64,000 bases of DNA, taken from positions 3,430,948 through 3,494,947 of the forward strand of contig BFEA01000022.1 of the NCBI GenBank assembly GCA_003427395.1, read 5' to 3'. The position numbers and the translations under genes were made by a program. Below are positions 45,016 to 55,880 of the stretch, one piece after another; position 1 is the first letter of the stretch, and every line of letters begins with the position of its first letter. The stretch comes from Chara braunii. Taxonomy: Eukaryota > Streptophyta > Charophyceae > Charales > Characeae. The notes under the pieces were generated by a model. It did no database searches. It was not told the DNA's origin and saw nothing but the letters and a program-made list of their open reading frames with translations.

Positions 45016-46849
45016 AGGCGCAGGCTCAAGGCAGACCGCCCACACGCAACACTGGCATATAGGAAGAACAGGTGAGTGGGTAGGGATCTTGGCGTTTGCG
45101 CGCAATGCTGGCACACTGCTGCGCTAATGCACGTGCTGGAGCGGATGCAGCGCTAGGAAGCCAGGCTGGCGCTAAGCGGTAGGGCGCAGCCTGGGCGCAG
45201 GGCACTGGCAGCCATAGCCGGGCTGCAGAGGGCGCTGGAGGAGGTGAGGGCGAAGGTGGTTCTTCGGAAGGTGAAGGGCGCTGTGTGGGGATAACAAGGT
45301 AGAGTGAGGAAGGAGAGAGAGACGTACCTGGTGGAGAGGAGGTCGGCATTGGTGTTGACGTCATCACTCGCTGGTCGTCAAGTTGTCTGGTTGCGTCCAT
45401 GTTGTAGTTGTAGGGATAGGTTGTAGAGTAGATAGGGCACCTGGCGCCATTCAAGAGAGAGAGCTACTTCGGGTTATGTTGTTGGTGTTGCCCGATTGGG
45501 CTCGGACATTGACTCACGACTTTTGCTGTATCGTTCTCAAATGGATGGTATCTTGGTTCCGATGTGCTATCTGCTCTTGCTTTGACTACTTGGACTTTAG
45601 TGTGATTTTGCAATTTGGTTTACTGTGCTTCGTCCACATTCATGTTCCTTGCAGTAGTAGCATAGGTTGTAGCTGGTACAGTGCTGAAAGGTCAAGTCTG
45701 TGACCTTCTGGAACTTCCGTAAGTGGCCTTTCGTGAAGTCTTAAAGGCAGTCCGCGTCTGAGTCAGCGGAGGGCAGTCCTAGCGCAGTCAGCAAAGGGCA
45801 GTCCTAGTCCTACCTAGCGTAGTCAGCGGTACCCAGTCCCGGTCGCACTTTGTCTAGTCAGCAAGTACCACGTCGGACTGTGTGCACCCTGGGCCCAGGG
45901 TCAAGTGGCAGACCTACGACCATCCGAAGTATAAGTAAAGAGGCAGGGTCAACTCATTCATTCATTCTGCCTGTCAGCCGTGCGGAAGCGCTGTCGGAGC
46001 GTCTTGTGTACGGAGGTCAGCAGGTGCCCGAGGAAGGAGAGGGCTAAGAGGAGGAAGACGCGGCCATAGCCACTTGGTAGTGATATGAAGTAGACAGCAG
46101 CCATAGCTGCCAGTTAGCATAGTTGGTGTGTTTGTGTATGTGTGATGTGTGTGTATGTGTGATGTGTGTGCGCGCGGGACATCCAGAGAGATCCAGAGTT
46201 GCGTGTCTGCGAATAAGTTGCTGGGGATGCAATTGATCGGGGGAGAATTTTTGTTGGCGCACGTGTGCCATAGCCGATCGAGACAAGTTGGAACCTGAAC
46301 TGTGTTCTTGGCTACGTTATCACTGAGCTTTGTGTGGGCGCAAGTCGCCAGTTTGATCGTCATCTGTTTGTACGCATGCTGAGTGTCGGGGAAGACAAGT
46401 CTGATTGCATAAAAAATGATGAGAGAAGAAAATAGAATAGTAAAAAAAAAAAGCAATTTAGCCCAGGTACTAGAGAATGATTTCTGTTAGCAACTGTTTA
46501 CAGTGCAATGGGGGGGGCAGCTAGGCTTTCACAATGGCAGCATCCCTTTAACCGGGAGACGCTCTTGTGTACCCAGTCGCGCAAAGGTGTGCGGCTGAGG
46601 GATCACCTTCCCTCGTTGCAGTGCTACCAGGCTCCTGCTGCTGTGCTGGCACTCTTTAATGCTGCAGCCGCATCAAATCATGACAGTCTCGACTCTTCTT
46701 TGTGCCGTCTGATATATTCTACCCCTCTGTCACTCCTTTGGCTGTTTCTGGTTACATGCAGAGATTGCTGCCACTGGCTACCCAATTGTATGCTTCCACC
46801 TCCGTCTTATAAGGAGTAGACATTCCAAACGAGAACCACCAACTAGACA
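45016..46849. other. Non-coding segment with short GTCAGC repeats
   Basis: Four units beginning GTCAGC (about 45756, 45787, 45822 and 45857), each followed by a GGGCAGTCC-type string, occur in 45755-45870, close to a TATAAG-type box near 45931. No gene is supported. Confidence 0.5.
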
Positions 46850-47375
46850 ACCAGAAAGTACTTTGACAAAGCAGGAAGAAAGACATACAACTAAGCAGGG
46901 GGGCAGCATAGCAGCTGAGGAGCGTAGACAAGGGGGTAGTCCCCACATTCGGCACAGACCAAAGCAATCCATCACCTACTCCCGCCACAAGTTGAACCCT
47001 GCAGACTGTTGGCTCCCACCACCTGCTGAGCCAGGAAGACACTCTGATGAACGTCTGTCATCAGCCGCACAGACATACCGGACAGGGAGCCCCCCAACCC
47101 CCTCATAGCACAGTAGAAATTCCAAAGAAGGAACCACTTACAAGCTCAGACTTGGAAAAAGCAGGAAGAAATCCGAAGAAAGACATACAAGCAAGTGGGT
47201 GGGCAGCACAGCAGCAGAGGATTGCAGCCAAGGCAGTCCACACCTTCGACATGGGCCAAAGCAATCATTATCTACTCCCACCACAAGTCGAACCCCGCAG
47301 ACTGTTGGTTCCGACCACCCGCTGATCCAGGAAGACACTCTGATGAACGTCCATCATCAACCCCACACACATGCC
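46850..47375 (+). repeat. 296-bp tandem repeat, two units (hammerhead-associated family)
   Basis: Two units share ordered anchors: AAGCAGGAAGAAA, GGGCAGCA-AGCAG, CCACAAGT-GAACCC-GCAGACTGTTGG and GGAAGACACTCTGATGAACGTC (47035 and 47331, period 296). A related sequence lies inverted at about 62880-62700, visible as similar translations around DCRRGSPYIQHKP and DCSQGSPHLRHGP. Both are followed by a hammerhead-like motif. Confidence 0.75.
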
Positions 47376-47384
47376 AAAAAGAGC

Positions 47385-47457
47385 ATGTATGTCTTTAAGT
47401 ACTTCTGTGGGCCCTTTTAGCCTATGGGTCGGTGCAACTCCGATGAAACAACATCTC
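47385..47457 (+). ncRNA. Degenerate hammerhead ribozyme relic
   Basis: GTCGG-TGCAACT-CCGAT then GAAAC (47428-47449) matches stem II, loop II and the GAA box of the intact hammerheads. The CTGATGA core is eroded to about CCTATGG, and stems I and III are not convincing. It is expected to be inactive. Confidence 0.6.
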
Positions 47458-47459
47458 AT

Positions 47460-48800
47460 CATCAGGTTTTATGTTTTCTGCAGTTTTGTCTTTCATACTT
47501 GCGCTTTCCTTGCCTGATGCTTGTTTTCTTTTCCTTGCCTTGTGTGCTTTTGTCTTGTCTGACCTCTTGGCACCCCTGTGCCGTGCAGCCTATGTGTTGC
47601 CTCCATGCTTTTGCCTTGCAGTTTTTTTTACCCGCCTGCTTCTTTTCTGCTGCTTGTTCTCTTTTCACTGCCTGTTTGTTGCTAGAAATACTGTGTTTGC
47701 TTGTGTGTTAAAAGAGGAATGACCACCATAAGCCTAAGCTCCTGCTGAGAAGCACGGTACCAAAGCAGGAGTGAACTTACGGTCGGGGTTTAGGGTTTTG
47801 CCAACATGGACTTGAGAAAGGAGCAACAGACACACTGCTTGAAGCCTCAAGGGCGTAGCCAACTAGACTAGAGACTGGAGAGACGGCCACACTTACTCTA
47901 GAGCCTCAAGGACAGCCGACAGCTCGATTAGCTGAGAGGAGTACGGGGCACACATGAAGCACAAGGAGGGTCAACTTAGCCAAAGGTTCGATGTCCTATG
48001 GTGCATGGTCAAGATATAAAGTGAAACTGGCTGATGCTGCCAGGATAACCCCAGGTGGAGTTGTGAGGTCCCCGACCTCAATTTTCGATATGTTAATAAA
48101 AATGTCAATTTTTTGTTGAAAACAAAGAAGGAATGTTGGCCCAGCTTCCCTCGCCTTCACTTGAACAAGGAAACGAAGGGGACGCCGCTTAGCGCTAATG
48201 ACGCAGCAGGATTGCGTTGCGGTAGCGCGAAGCGCCACCGAGAAACCGTGGGAGACAACTGTCCTGCGAACGTGGCCAGGAATCAGGTAGAAGGGTGGAG
48301 GAAAGTTGGGAGGGGGATCGCGCGACAAATCACGTGGGGTAACACGGGCACGTGTGGAGAGGAGGGTGGGTATGGCTGAACAGGAGGAGAGATGGGCGGC
48401 AGGAGGTAACCAGGAAGAGCCTCGCTGGCAGTAGGGGGCGAAGATCGGTAAGCGAAGGACCCGGCCATGACTACTAGGCAGGACAGCAGGGAGCGAAAAA
48501 GCAGGAACAAAGGCGGAGTGCCGTACTTACCGTGAGGCCCGCGAAGAGGAAGGACGACCGAGAGCAGCGGGCTGGTATCACAAACCGCGGAAGACGGCGG
48601 GGAGATAGTGGCGGTTCGCATCGTGTGGGCGGGATCGCTGGCCTTCTCTGGGGGCCCCAGGGCTTGCACCCCGGTGGGGAAGGACTGGTGATTCTGCGGC
48701 CATAGCCCCGCAAGGTTTCACTTCTCGCCTGCAAGTAAAAACACAGGTAAGGCTCCAATCTAATCCTCCAGATTTTACTTATCTGGAAGAGCCAAGGGGT
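47460..48800. other. T/C-rich tail of the hammerhead-associated family, then non-coding
   Basis: 47460-47720 is pyrimidine-rich with CCTTGTGTGCTTTT and CAGCCTATGTG strings also found after the hammerhead at 63308. The rest to 48800 is non-coding. A GAGGTC-CCC-GACCTC hairpin lies at about 48064-48078. Confidence 0.5.
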
Positions 48801-49560
48801 TTACATTACTTCGGATCCGAAAGGGAGAGGGAAGCGGGGAACGAATCGTTTCAAACGGACAAGCAAGGTGGTTAGGGGTACATAGCAAAGTACTCTGAAA
48901 GGTGTAAGTCCAAAGGGCGAGGTAACGAGAAGCGGGAAGCACAGGGGACCGAAAGAAGGGAGAATAGGGAGGAGGGGTGGAGAGGAAGTGCAGCACAGGT
49001 GAAAGGTTGATGGGGAGTGGAGGGGGAGAATCCCTTTCGTCAATTCTACAACTGCACTCTCAACGAGGACAGTCAAAGAACCAGGGAGGAGGACGGGCAT
49101 GAAGCAGGGGGCGGTGAGTGAGAGATGGGAAATCAGCGTTAGTTGAGGGGTTGAAGGGAAGGAAAGCGGAGAGAGAGGGAAAGAGGGGGGAATTAGGGGA
49201 ACATAGCAAAAGCATACCGGAAGGTGCAAGTGAAAAATCGAGGTGACGGGAAGCGGTAAGCACAGGGGAGGGAACGAGAGAGGGAAGAATAGGGAGGAGG
49301 GGCGGAGAGGGAGGGGTCGAAGCAAGGGGGAGTGGTGTGTAAGGGGGAGAATCCCTCTCGTTAAGGACAGTAAAAGAACCAGGGGGGAAGACGTACGGGT
49401 ATGAGCCAGGGGGCGGTGAGGGAGTGAAAGGAAGCCAGCGCGAGTGGAGGGGTTGAAGGGAAGGAAAGAAGAGAGGGAAGGGAAACTGGGGAGAATACCT
49501 CTCTCTTCTCGACCACTGCAACAGCTCTGTCACTAGGGACAGACGTCGGAGAGGGGGAGA
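48800..49560 (+). repeat. ~302-320 bp tandem purine-rich monomers upstream of the LINE
   Basis: About 2.3 monomers are visible. GGGGTTGAAGGGAAGGAAAG occurs at 49147 and 49449 (period 302). TAGGGG-ACATAGCAAA occurs near 48873 and 49194. GGGGGAGAATCCCT is followed by a guanine-rich block in each. Tandem 5'UTR monomers acting as promoters are known in mouse L1, and a similar role here is inferred from position. Confidence 0.7.
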
Positions 49561-50094
49561 AGGGATTCTGCGCTAAATACACCAAATAACAAAAGGGTGT
49601 TAAACCCCTGTGATAGGTGCGACTGAGTCTCCCTCCTGGCCTCAAAAAGTCACTCCAAAAGGTGTGACCAACTTTCTATCTACACCAGGGACAAGAGTGG
49701 AGTCTCATAAGGTGCACAATAGAGGCGAGACTAATCTCTTCTTACCTTCGCGACACACCTCTTGCGCCCGGCACAACAGTTGCCACAGTTGTCACAATCC
49801 ATACTGTTCGGAGGGTTGATGGGCCCCGGGTTTCGGGGTTGAGCAGTAAGAAGTCCGCAACAGGCGAATAGGAGAGTGGAGTCTATGTTGTTCTATCAGG
49901 GGGCAGCAAGACATCACACCCAAGGAAGACTGGGGGGGACTGAGCCTTCGTACAGGAGGAAGGGCAGCAGGGAAGATGCCCAAAGCGGAGGGGAGGGAGG
50001 CGATCGGGGGGAGGGAACAGCTGAAGGAAGGGATCTGGGAAGTCAGGCCGGGTCCTCGAATTGATCAGCAAACAATAGGACATGGGCGGAAAGG
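49561..50094. other. Probable LINE 5' leader
   Basis: No gene is supported. The segment is purine-rich and lies between the tandem monomers and the ORF1 start. Confidence 0.4.
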
Positions 50095-50939
50095 GTGGGG
50101 AGGCCATATTCTGGGGACGAGATCTACATCAAGCGAAAGAAGGAGGGAGGAGGGAAGGAGGGAGAGGAAAGGGGGGCAGAAGAGGTGTGGAAGATCCCCC
50201 TGGGAAGCTTAACAACAGCAGGGGCCTTTTTCTTGACAAGCCTCCTCTCCCCCTCAGAGAATATAGTGCTGCACCAAGGCGGTAGATCAACACTAATCAA
50301 GTCACTCAGGGACGAACTGTATACCCGATACGCGAGTAACTGGGCGTTTCACGATGATGCAGCATTTAAATCCACAAACAATAAGGTGAGTTGGATCAGG
50401 GAGCGATTAGCGGCTTTTAAAGGGAATCCGGAGGGAGAGTATGAGTACTTTTTAATACAGCCGGTTTCCTCGAAGGTTATCACAGTAATATGCATGTTTG
50501 ACGCTGACAAAAAGACAATGGATGGGTGGAGGGCGCTCCACTGCGAGGGGTCGGAAGTGCGGATCTACCCATGGTCTCCTCCGAAACAGCAGAGGCCGGA
50601 GGAGCGAAGGGAGCAACTAATGAAAGAATTCTACTGGGTTGAATTCCGCCATGCTCCTATCGAGATACAAGCTGCCCTTGTTCATAACTTAGCAGAAAAG
50701 GATGATGTGGTGGACCCCTCCCATCACACGTGGCAAGGCGAGATGACTACCTTATGTTAGCTATCCGGCTTGCAGAAGGGCAGCTCTTCACGATAGATGA
50801 TATTATACCGATGTACATTGGAGGGAGGGTCTATCGCATCCACACAGCCCATAAGCTCCGACCCTGGTGCTTTAAATGTCAAACGTATGGACACCTCTAC
50901 ACTGATACTGCGTGTGCACATCACCCTCGCGTACAGTGA
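50095..50939 (+). pseudogene. LINE ORF1, nucleic-acid-binding protein with zinc knuckle, frameshifted
   Basis: Frame 50095-50760 carries a globular domain (YEYFLIQPVSSKVITVICMF, then a basic KQQRPEERR segment). It is continued after a shift near 50730 by frame 50730-50939, which has RPWCFKCQTYGHLYTDTAC. This is a CX2CX4HX6C zinc knuckle; the usual spacing before the last Cys is four. Plant-type L1 ORF1 proteins have an N-terminal RRM-like/DUF4283 domain and a similar knuckle. The start at 50095 is uncertain; an earlier in-frame or non-AUG start cannot be excluded. Confidence 0.6.
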
Positions 50940-51227
50940 AGCCTACGGGACGACTGAAAAAAGATCCTTTTATGGAAACAAGATGGAGAACGGTGGACGC
51001 AGGGCACGAAGGTTGGGTCTATGTGGATGCTCCAGAGGGGGGAGGGGGGGGGGTATTGGGGTGGACATGGGAAGGGCAGGGGGAACCCCAGGAGGAGACC
51101 AGGCCACCGGCGAGCGGGGTCCCCCCAAAAACCTTGGAATCGTACCTGGTAAACCCAGTTCACCCCTCACCCCTCAGCCCCTCAGAAGGCACCAACAGAT
51201 GCCTGGGAAGTATGTAAAGGGGAGAAA

Positions 51228-51959
51228 GTGGGAAGGAAGAGTCTTGAGGGCCGTGCAGATGGAAGGCTTGGGTTAGAAGGGAGGAACAGCTTTAGTCCGC
51301 TGTTGGAGAAGGCTGGCCAGCTGGAGCTGATAGGGGGGCAAGGGGAGGAGGGCGGGGAGGAAACAGAAAGGATGGAACAGCTAGTGCAGCAACAGCCCTC
51401 GCATCGGCAGCAACAGCTAGAGCAACCCCAACAGCAGCAACCAGCGCAAGCGCACCTGTTGCTGCAAAAAACAGAGCAACCCGGGCCCAAACAACAGCCG
51501 GTACAGCAGCAACTGTTGCAGCAACCAGCACAACACTACGGACTGCCACTACAGCAAATGCAACAAGACCATGAGGCACAGCAGGGGCAGGAGACACAGC
51601 AAATACAGCAAGCCGGGGGGGAGGTGCAAGCCCACCCTGCGCAACAGGAACTGCCATCACAGCAACAAGAGGCAACGACCCCGCAGAGACAACACGGGCG
51701 GCTGGAGCAGGGGGAGAACATGCAAGTCCCGCAAGGGACCCAGCATGATTCACAGTTAGCACAAGCCCAGCAGGGAGGGCAAGGACGGGAATTGCAGCTG
51801 GTATACGGGCGGGTGAACTTTTTCTCAGACGCATTCAGCGCCCAACCTATGGACATAGACCCAGCGCTCTCCCCCCCGGAAGTAGAAATGGAAGACTGTC
51901 AGGATAGCTCCCCCATGCACCACCCAAGGAGATGGACCTGGACCAAAAAGCTCAAGTGA
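51228..51959 (+). CDS. Gln-rich C-terminal region of LINE ORF1 (or separate ORF)
   Basis: This 243-codon open frame has a central ~150-residue stretch dominated by Gln with Pro/Leu. It then turns to an acidic segment (AQPMDIDPALSPPEVEMEDCQD) and a short basic tail. It may be the disordered C-terminal half of ORF1 separated from the knuckle by frame lesions at 50940-51227. Poly-Gln coding tracts can also stay open by composition alone. Confidence 0.45.
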   Translation: MGRKSLEGRADGRLGLEGRNSFSPLLEKAGQLELIGGQGEEGGEETERMEQLVQQQPSHRQQQLEQPQQQQPAQAHLLLQKTEQPGPKQQPVQQQLLQQPAQHYGLPLQQMQQDHEAQQGQETQQIQQAGGEVQAHPAQQELPSQQQEATTPQRQHGRLEQGENMQVPQGTQHDSQLAQAQQGGQGRELQLVYGRVNFFSDAFSAQPMDIDPALSPPEVEMEDCQDSSPMHHPRRWTWTKKLK

Positions 51960-52291
51960 TTACAGAATGGATAATTAAACATCTGAGGACAGAATTCCCG
52001 ATTGGGGGGGAAGAATATTGGGATGCATCTTACGTAGAGCTGGTTAGCCTGCTGAACAATAGTGAGACACTTAGATGCACGCTAACAACGGGTCCGTCAA
52101 CCCACTTATCATTGGCTGAGGTCTTCCAGCATATCCTGGCTATAGCCAGGGGGAGATTTCACCCCCCGGACCCCCCCGGCTTGAACGGGCCAGATCAGGG
52201 GCAGGGACAAAGTTCCCCTCTCTCTCAGGAAGTGCAGCTGGAAGAAGGGAGAGAGGGAGCTATAAGGGGGGAGGAAATGCCCTCCCGTTGA

Positions 52292-52804
52292 GTGAAGCTG
52301 CGACAAACTATAGAACGAGGCTTGTTCGAGATGCCTCTAGTAAAAAAGGAAGGTGTGCCGGTAATCCCAATGAGGAAGTCAGAAGGGAAGTGGGAGATTG
52401 GACTCACGGCGGTGGGAGAGCACGGAGGGGTCACAATGCAGGGCTGGGACTTCCCCATGCACGTCAAGGACAGACGGGATTGGATTAGGCTCTTCACGAA
52501 TGACACAAAACAAATGGGGGAGTTCATCCCCAAACATTATGCACGGGGAGCCAAAGCAGGAGTAAGATTCGAGAATTGGGAGCACCAGATGGCGCACACT
52601 GACCTCTACCTACTGTTTGAACCTAATAAATCAGCTAACCTGCACTGGTTTAGCCATAATAAGCTATTGGACTTGCAGTGTACAAAAATTAAGGCTAGTA
52701 GCTGTTGGTCAGAGGATGACGCGAGTAGATGCCTGTGCAGGGTAGTGCAGAGGAAGATCTTAATGCTGGACAGATGGGATGTCAAGCAATGGCATGCACT
52801 ATGA
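52292..52804 (+). CDS. Unrecognised LINE-associated ORF between ORF1 and ORF2
   Basis: This frame of about 170 codons gives a globular-looking protein rich in Trp (KWEIGLTAVGEHGG, DWIRLFTND, WFSHNKLLDLQC) with several Cys near the end. The overlapping frame 51932-52291 precedes it. No family is recognised. It may belong to ORF1 or the N-terminal extension of ORF2. Confidence 0.4.
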   Translation: MKLRQTIERGLFEMPLVKKEGVPVIPMRKSEGKWEIGLTAVGEHGGVTMQGWDFPMHVKDRRDWIRLFTNDTKQMGEFIPKHYARGAKAGVRFENWEHQMAHTDLYLLFEPNKSANLHWFSHNKLLDLQCTKIKASSCWSEDDASRCLCRVVQRKILMLDRWDVKQWHAL

Positions 52805-53342
52805 GGAGCCGGAAAGGACCAAAATAGTGGAATAGAAATGGAATGGATAATATTGAAACATTATACTGCAGAAGCCCCGTGCGGCGACAATGCGTGAAGA
52901 CAATAGACTTAGATCTACGCTCGATTAACGTCAATGGCTTGGCCACGATTAACCCGGACCAGCATCAAGCCATTTGGGACCAGCTTCGGGGAGTGGGAGG
53001 AAGAAGCTGGCCGGATGTTATATGTGTATAGGAGACCCACTTGATGGACAAACCGGAACATAATAGAGCACACAAGATGGTCTGGCCCCACCTGGCTCTT
53101 AGAGCCCATGCCTCGAGGCCAGGATCTGCAGGGGTTGCAATCTGGATCCCCCCAGAATCCCGATTCCAGATGATTCATTGGGCAGCAAACGAGGTGGAGG
53201 GGCGATGGGTATCGGCATTGGGAACCCTAGAGTTGGACCTTATCTGTATTGTGTGTGTATATTCTCCCAACATGGTAGGGGAACGAAGGGCCTTCTTGGA
53301 AGACCGACAGCACGCGTTCCAAACAGCATCCCGCTGATCATT

Positions 53343-53486
53343 GCTGAGGACTTTAATGCAGCTCCGAATAGATGGCGAGACATGTGGAACCCTCAAGGGG
53401 TCCCCCTGATCACTGCTGAGGACTTTAATGCAGCTCCGAATAGATGGCGAGACATGTGGAACCCTCAAGGGGTCCCCTCGGCTATG
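53343..53486 (+). repeat. 72-bp in-frame tandem duplication inside the endonuclease domain
   Basis: 53343-53414 is repeated at 53415-53486 with one or two changes, duplicating 24 codons that include the AEDFNAAPNRW catalytic block. The frame is kept, but the active site would be doubled and probably non-functional. Confidence 0.95.
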
Positions 53487-55694
53487 GCGGAAGAGGATGA
53501 GAGGATGATAGAGAACATGTGTGAAACCCTCTCGATCTTTGATACCTTCCGCCGCCTTCATCTTGAGGACAAGACCTTTACATGTATAAAAGACAGTGAT
53601 CCGGCAAGGCTATCCAAGTCAAGGATCGATCTGATTTTTATTTCTAACGACCTAGAAGGGGTCTTGCGATGATGGGTCATTCTGCCACGCAGTCCGCACC
53701 CGGGCTTAGACCATAAAACGTGCGGCCTGATACTGACACTAAGGAAAAAGTCAGACCAAGGACCCGGATTCTATAAACTTAACACATCCTTACTGAAAGA
53801 CTATCAATTCAAGATATGATCTGAGATGAATGGCATTTCTGGCACCAACAAAAACCCCGTTTTGACTCCCTTTCAACCTGTTTCAATAATGGTCTACTCT
53901 TTCTAGCACGGAAGTGTAAAGAATGGTCAAAGAAAAAGGCAGCCTTACGACAACAACAAGAAATGTCTACCCACCAGGGACTACTAGATCTCGAGCAACA
54001 AATAGATTCACAACATTGCACAACTTCTATTCAAGCAGTAAAAGACCAACTCCTTCGATTCGCTCAACATAGATGGCAGGGTATTAGGATAAGGGGGAAG
54101 CTAGCTAAATTTACTCAAGAAGCTACGATGGACACACACTTCTTTAGTATGGCAACAGCTCGGCCACGACGAACAGTGATAGAGGCTCTCTACGAGCTAA
54201 ATAGAGGAGAGGAGGCCATAGTTTCGGACACTGCACACTGTACACTAATAGTGAGGAGTTTTTTGAAACAACTTTATACCTCCCAAATCCCAGCACAACG
54301 AGGAGAAGCGTGGACCAGGGACTTGGAAGACTTCCTTGCCCCCATAGACAGATATATGTCCCGGCAACAATGGGCAAAATTGGAAAGACCCCTTACGAAG
54401 GAGGAAGTGTGGACAACACTCATGCAGATGAAGGAAGAGAAGACACCAGGTATTGATGGTTTTCCTAAGGAATTTTGGGAAGAAATGTGGGGAGACTTGA
54501 GCTCGGACCTGTGGGAGTATTATCAGAAAGTATGGGAAGAAGGGGAAATGGGGGAAGTGGTCAGGACCGGAGTGTTGTCAATATTGTATAAGAAATGGGA
54601 CAGAATGAATATACGGAACTACAGGCCTCTCACGCTTCTCACTGTCGTGTACAAGATGCTCTCTAAAGCACTTGCAAATCGGATGGCCGGAGTTCTGGAA
54701 GATGTGATCCACCCCGCCCAGACAGACTTCATGGCCAGTAGGAATATACATGAAAATATCCTGCTAGTGAATGAAATTGTTAGCCTGTCTCAGAGGAATC
54801 GAACAAATGTGGCCATCATATTCATAGACTTTGAAAAGGTGTATGACCACGTAGATTGGGACTTCTTAGACAAGTGCCTAGAGAAAATGAACTTTGGACC
54901 ACACTTTAGACGGTGGGTCATAATCCTACACAAAAATGCTTCCACCTGCGTGCAGATCAACGGGTCGGTGGCCCCGGCATTCGAGCTCCAGCGCTCGGTT
55001 AGGCAAGGGGACCCCATTGCCCCCTTCCTCTTCTTAGTAATAATGGAGGCACTATATGCCAACCTGCGAAGTAACAGGGATCTCAGGCGGATCAGGATCA
55101 CAGATATCCCAGAGGAGGTTGTGCCAATATGCTCTCTCTTTGCCGATGACCTCACAATTATGGTAGAAGCTAGCATAAGGAACATGCCGGAGATACAAGC
55201 CCTGATGACCCGCTTTTGTAGACTGTCTGATATGGCTGTCAACTGGGGACAAAAGACAGTAGGCTGGTGGTTACACCATCAAGGGGGAAGACCCCCCGAA
55301 AATCCACGTATCACATGGTTGCCCTTGGATGGCCCCCTTAGGGTTTTGGGGGCGTTGGTGACAGCAAAAGGGAGGCCCCCCACTAATGATGAATGTTTAG
55401 TGACCCCAGCGCAGGCAAAACTGACAAGTTGGAACAACAAACACTGTTCACTGATCGGGCGAGCCCTAGTTATGAACAATGTGATATTAGCCACCCTATG
55501 GTATAAGGCAATTCTTTGGCCAATCACCAATGGGGGGTTAAAAGCGCTTAAACGACAACTGGCGGCCTTGTTATGGAGAGGGGATAGTGCTTCCCCCCAT
55601 GCTATTAGTCGGGTCGCATGGGAGTCGGTGGTGCAACCCAAGGTTGGGGGGGGGCTAGGGATTATTGACCCCGCTACGCAAAATCAGGCTTTGA

Positions 55695-55697
<3 letters not shown>

Positions 55698-55757
<60 letters not shown>

Positions 55758-55880
55758 ACTGCCCGTTTGGGAGATAGGGGCGTTGGTATAAGCAGACGCC
55801 TCTATCTCCCCCGGGGAGGCTCCATCTAGTAGTGGGGAGCAACACCTGCTGGAAAACGGGTCCAACGTCCCTTAACAAAA
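55698..55880 (-). mobile_element. Short LINE 3'-end copy nested in ORF2, opposite orientation
   Basis: A 52-base T run (55698-55749) is the poly(A) of a minus-strand insert. On the minus strand, the sequence before it (GGGACGTTGGACCCGTTTTC near 55871-55852, then TGCTCCCCACTA and GATGGAGCCT) matches the 3' end of the host LINE (58421-58475). The tail just before the poly(A) differs, so it is a sister subfamily. It is a 5'-truncated retrotransposition of about 130 bp plus tail. No clear target-site duplication was seen. Confidence 0.85.

Noticed and set aside
49060-49645. Pro/Ser/Leu-rich minus-strand frames upstream of the LINE
   Set aside because: Arise from purine-rich tandem monomers; no domain.
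51292-51856. Ala/Val- and Cys-rich minus-strand frames
   Set aside because: Shadows of the Gln-rich (CAG/CAA) plus-strand region.
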